From Desulfuromonadales bacterium (GTDB lineage: Bacteria; Desulfobacterota; Desulfuromonadia; Geobacterales; Pseudopelobacteraceae): 15,067 nt of DNA. How positions within the stretch are numbered: position 1 is the first letter of the stretch; every line of letters begins with the position of its first letter. Made by a program: the position numbers and the translations under genes. The notes under the pieces are model-generated. The model was not told where the DNA came from, did not search any database, and was given only the letters and a program-made list of their open reading frames with translations. Below, one piece after another: positions 13,812 through 15,067 of this stretch. The stretch lies in contig JAATGX010000120.1 of the NCBI GenBank assembly GCA_015688915.1, forward strand, positions 1 to 15,067, read 5' to 3'.

Positions 13812-14834
13812 ATGCTTCTGCTCGCAATCGAAACATCCTGTGACGAGACCGCGGCCGCCGTGGTGGCCGATGGCCGGGAGATACGCTCCTCGGTCGTTTC
13901 GTCCCAGATTGCCGTTCACGCCGAATATGGCGGCGTGGTGCCGGAGATCGCCTCGCGCAAGCACCTGGAGATGATCTCACCGGTCATCGCCCAGGCCTTG
14001 AAGGAGGCGGGAGTCGAACTCTCCGCCATCCAGGGGATCGCCGTCACCCGTGGACCCGGCCTGTCCGGGGCGCTCCTGGTGGGGCTCTCCGTCGCCAAGG
14101 CCATGGCCTCGGCCCGGAACATCCCGTTCGTGGGGGTGCACCACATCGAAGGGCATCTCCTGGCGGCTTTCCTGGAACGGGCGGTGGAGTTCCCTTTCCT
14201 GGCGCTGGTGGTCTCGGGAGGCCATACCCACCTCTATCACGTGGAAGGGATCGGTCGCTACCGGACCCTGGGCAGGACCATCGACGATGCGGCCGGCGAG
14301 GCCTTCGACAAGTCGGCCAAAATCATGGGGCTGGAGTATCCGGGCGGCGCCCGGATCGATGCCCTGGCCCGGGAGGGAGATGCTACGGCCGTACGCCTGC
14401 CGCGTCCCATGATGAACGATGGCAGCCTGAACTTCAGCTTCAGCGGGCTCAAGACCGCCATGCTTCAACACATCGGCAAACACCCGGTAACCTTCCCCAG
14501 CCAACAGGCGAACGATCTGTGCGCCTCGTTTCAGGCGGCGGTTTGCGACGTCCTGGCGTTCAAGGCCGAGGCGGCCCTGCGGCAGACCGGGGCGCAACGT
14601 CTCGTGGTGGCGGGCGGGGTCGCCTGCAACAGCGGTCTGCGTGCGCGTATGGGAGAGCTGGCCTCGCGCTTGGGCGTCGAACTGCATATCCCCGGCCCGG
14701 CGCTGTGCGGCGACAATGCCGCCATGCTGGCCGTGCCGGGCGATTTCTACCTGGAAAACGGCATGGCCTCGCCCCGGACCATGGATGCCGTGGCCACCTG
14801 GGACATGGACCGGGTAGGGGAGGGGTGCCGATGA
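13812..14834 (+). CDS. tsaD: tRNA N6-adenosine threonylcarbamoyltransferase TsaD
   Basis: The 340-residue product transfers the threonylcarbamoyl group from TC-AMP to A37 of ANN-decoding tRNAs, working in the cytoplasm with TsaB and TsaE. It starts MLLLAIETSCDETA, the family opening. Metal ligands H111 and H115 are in HHIEGH and D301 in CGDNAAML. VSGGHTH (134-140), GRTIDDAAGEAFDKSAK (154-170), NFSFSGLKTA (207-216) and GGVACNSGLR (268-277) complete the ASKHA-fold nucleotide site. The ATG at 13812 has AAGGA seven bases upstream; an in-frame upstream start at 13788 falls in the inverted repeat and is rejected. The stop overlaps the rsmA start as ATGA. tsaB and tsaE are not in the window. Confidence 0.97.
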   Translation: MLLLAIETSCDETAAAVVADGREIRSSVVSSQIAVHAEYGGVVPEIASRKHLEMISPVIAQALKEAGVELSAIQGIAVTRGPGLSGALLVGLSVAKAMASARNIPFVGVHHIEGHLLAAFLERAVEFPFLALVVSGGHTHLYHVEGIGRYRTLGRTIDDAAGEAFDKSAKIMGLEYPGGARIDALAREGDATAVRLPRPMMNDGSLNFSFSGLKTAMLQHIGKHPVTFPSQQANDLCASFQAAVCDVLAFKAEAALRQTGAQRLVVAGGVACNSGLRARMGELASRLGVELHIPGPALCGDNAAMLAVPGDFYLENGMASPRTMDAVATWDMDRVGEGCR

Positions 14835-15067
14835 GCAGCCTGCGTGCCCCCATCAAGTCCCTGGGACAGAATTTTCTGGTTGACCGGAACATCATCGACA
14901 AGATCATTCGGTGCGCCGATGTCACGCCTCTGGATAATGTCCTTGAGATCGGTCCGGGAAGGGGGGCGCTGACCGAGCATCTGGCCCGGCGGGCGGGCCG
15001 GCTGGTGGTGGTGGAGTACGACCACGCCCTGGCCGCCGCCCTGGCGGAGCGTTACCGGGATGATCCG
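14831..15067 (+). CDS. rsmA: 16S rRNA dimethyltransferase RsmA (KsgA), N-terminal part cut by window edge
   Basis: Seventy-nine codons are visible out of the usual 260-280, open to the last base. The enzyme dimethylates two adjacent adenosines near the 3' end of 16S rRNA using S-adenosylmethionine, late in 30S assembly. The sequence shows the family N-terminal motif KSLGQNFLVD (10-19) and SAM motif I, LEIGPGRGALTEHL, followed by VVVEYDHALA, where the acidic E binds the SAM ribose. The ATG overlaps the tsaD stop by four bases (ATGA), indicating coupled translation, with GGGGAGGGG upstream as ribosome site. Confidence 0.94.
   Translation, partial: MSSLRAPIKSLGQNFLVDRNIIDKIIRCADVTPLDNVLEIGPGRGALTEHLARRAGRLVVVEYDHALAAALAERYRDDP

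Noticed and set aside
13621..13980. A 119-codon minus-strand frame with ATETQRHGE and LRASVPLW segments.
   Set aside because: It runs across the 3' end of phoH, the intergenic repeat and the 5' end of tsaD. Its recognisable part is just the translated palindromic repeat.

Overview
The window is about 15 kb of GC-rich bacterial chromosome. It reads as core genome of an anaerobic member of the Desulfuromonadota (Geobacter/Pelobacter-like). That placement is an inference. It rests on the high GC, an oxygen-independent adenosylcobalamin-dependent (class II) ribonucleotide reductase, a Tat-exported aldo/keto reductase carrying two ferredoxin-type clusters, and a CACAGAG/CACGGAG palindromic repeat of a kind I associate with Geobacter intergenic regions. 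No phage, IS, CRISPR or obvious defence locus is visible.

Layout. The left edge holds the 3' end of a plus-strand ABC-2 transporter permease, whose last 62 bases overlap tail-to-tail with the next gene. From about 9.8 kb down to 0.3 kb, seven genes run leftward on the minus strand: nrdJ, a DHH/DHHA1 phosphoesterase, the Tat/ferredoxin aldo/keto reductase, leucyl aminopeptidase pepA, an NRDE (TANGO2-like) protein, an EamA-type membrane transporter, and a CCA-adding enzyme (cca). The last four are tightly spaced (11-45 bp) and look like one transcription unit. nrdJ has its own promoter and a probable terminator, and the DHH and aldo/keto reductase genes each have a promoter-like sequence.

A 357-bp divergent intergenic region (9635-9991) separates this block from a rightward block: a secreted right-handed beta-helix protein, a cysteine desulfurase-family enzyme, a PIN-PhoH ATPase, tsaD and the start of rsmA (cut by the window edge). 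tsaD and rsmA overlap by ATGA. Much of the block is RNA-related: tRNA t6A synthesis (tsaD), 16S rRNA dimethylation (rsmA), a predicted RNA-linked ATPase (PhoH), and on the other strand tRNA 3'-end completion (cca) and probable nanoRNA/pAp hydrolysis (DHH).

Points worth a second look. The nrdJ promoter has a perfect -35 (TTGACA), a 17-bp spacer and a weak -10, with two NrdR-box-like palindromes 32 bp apart, one filling the spacer and one just after the predicted start. The aldo/keto reductase appears to have lost two of its four catalytic residues. A three-by-three octamer inverted repeat abuts the tsaD ribosome binding site, and a smaller hairpin with near-identical ends lies before phoH. A perfect 7-bp hairpin encloses the best ribosome binding site of the beta-helix gene. 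I found no convincing wholly new multi-gene system here; most of the window is recognisable housekeeping.
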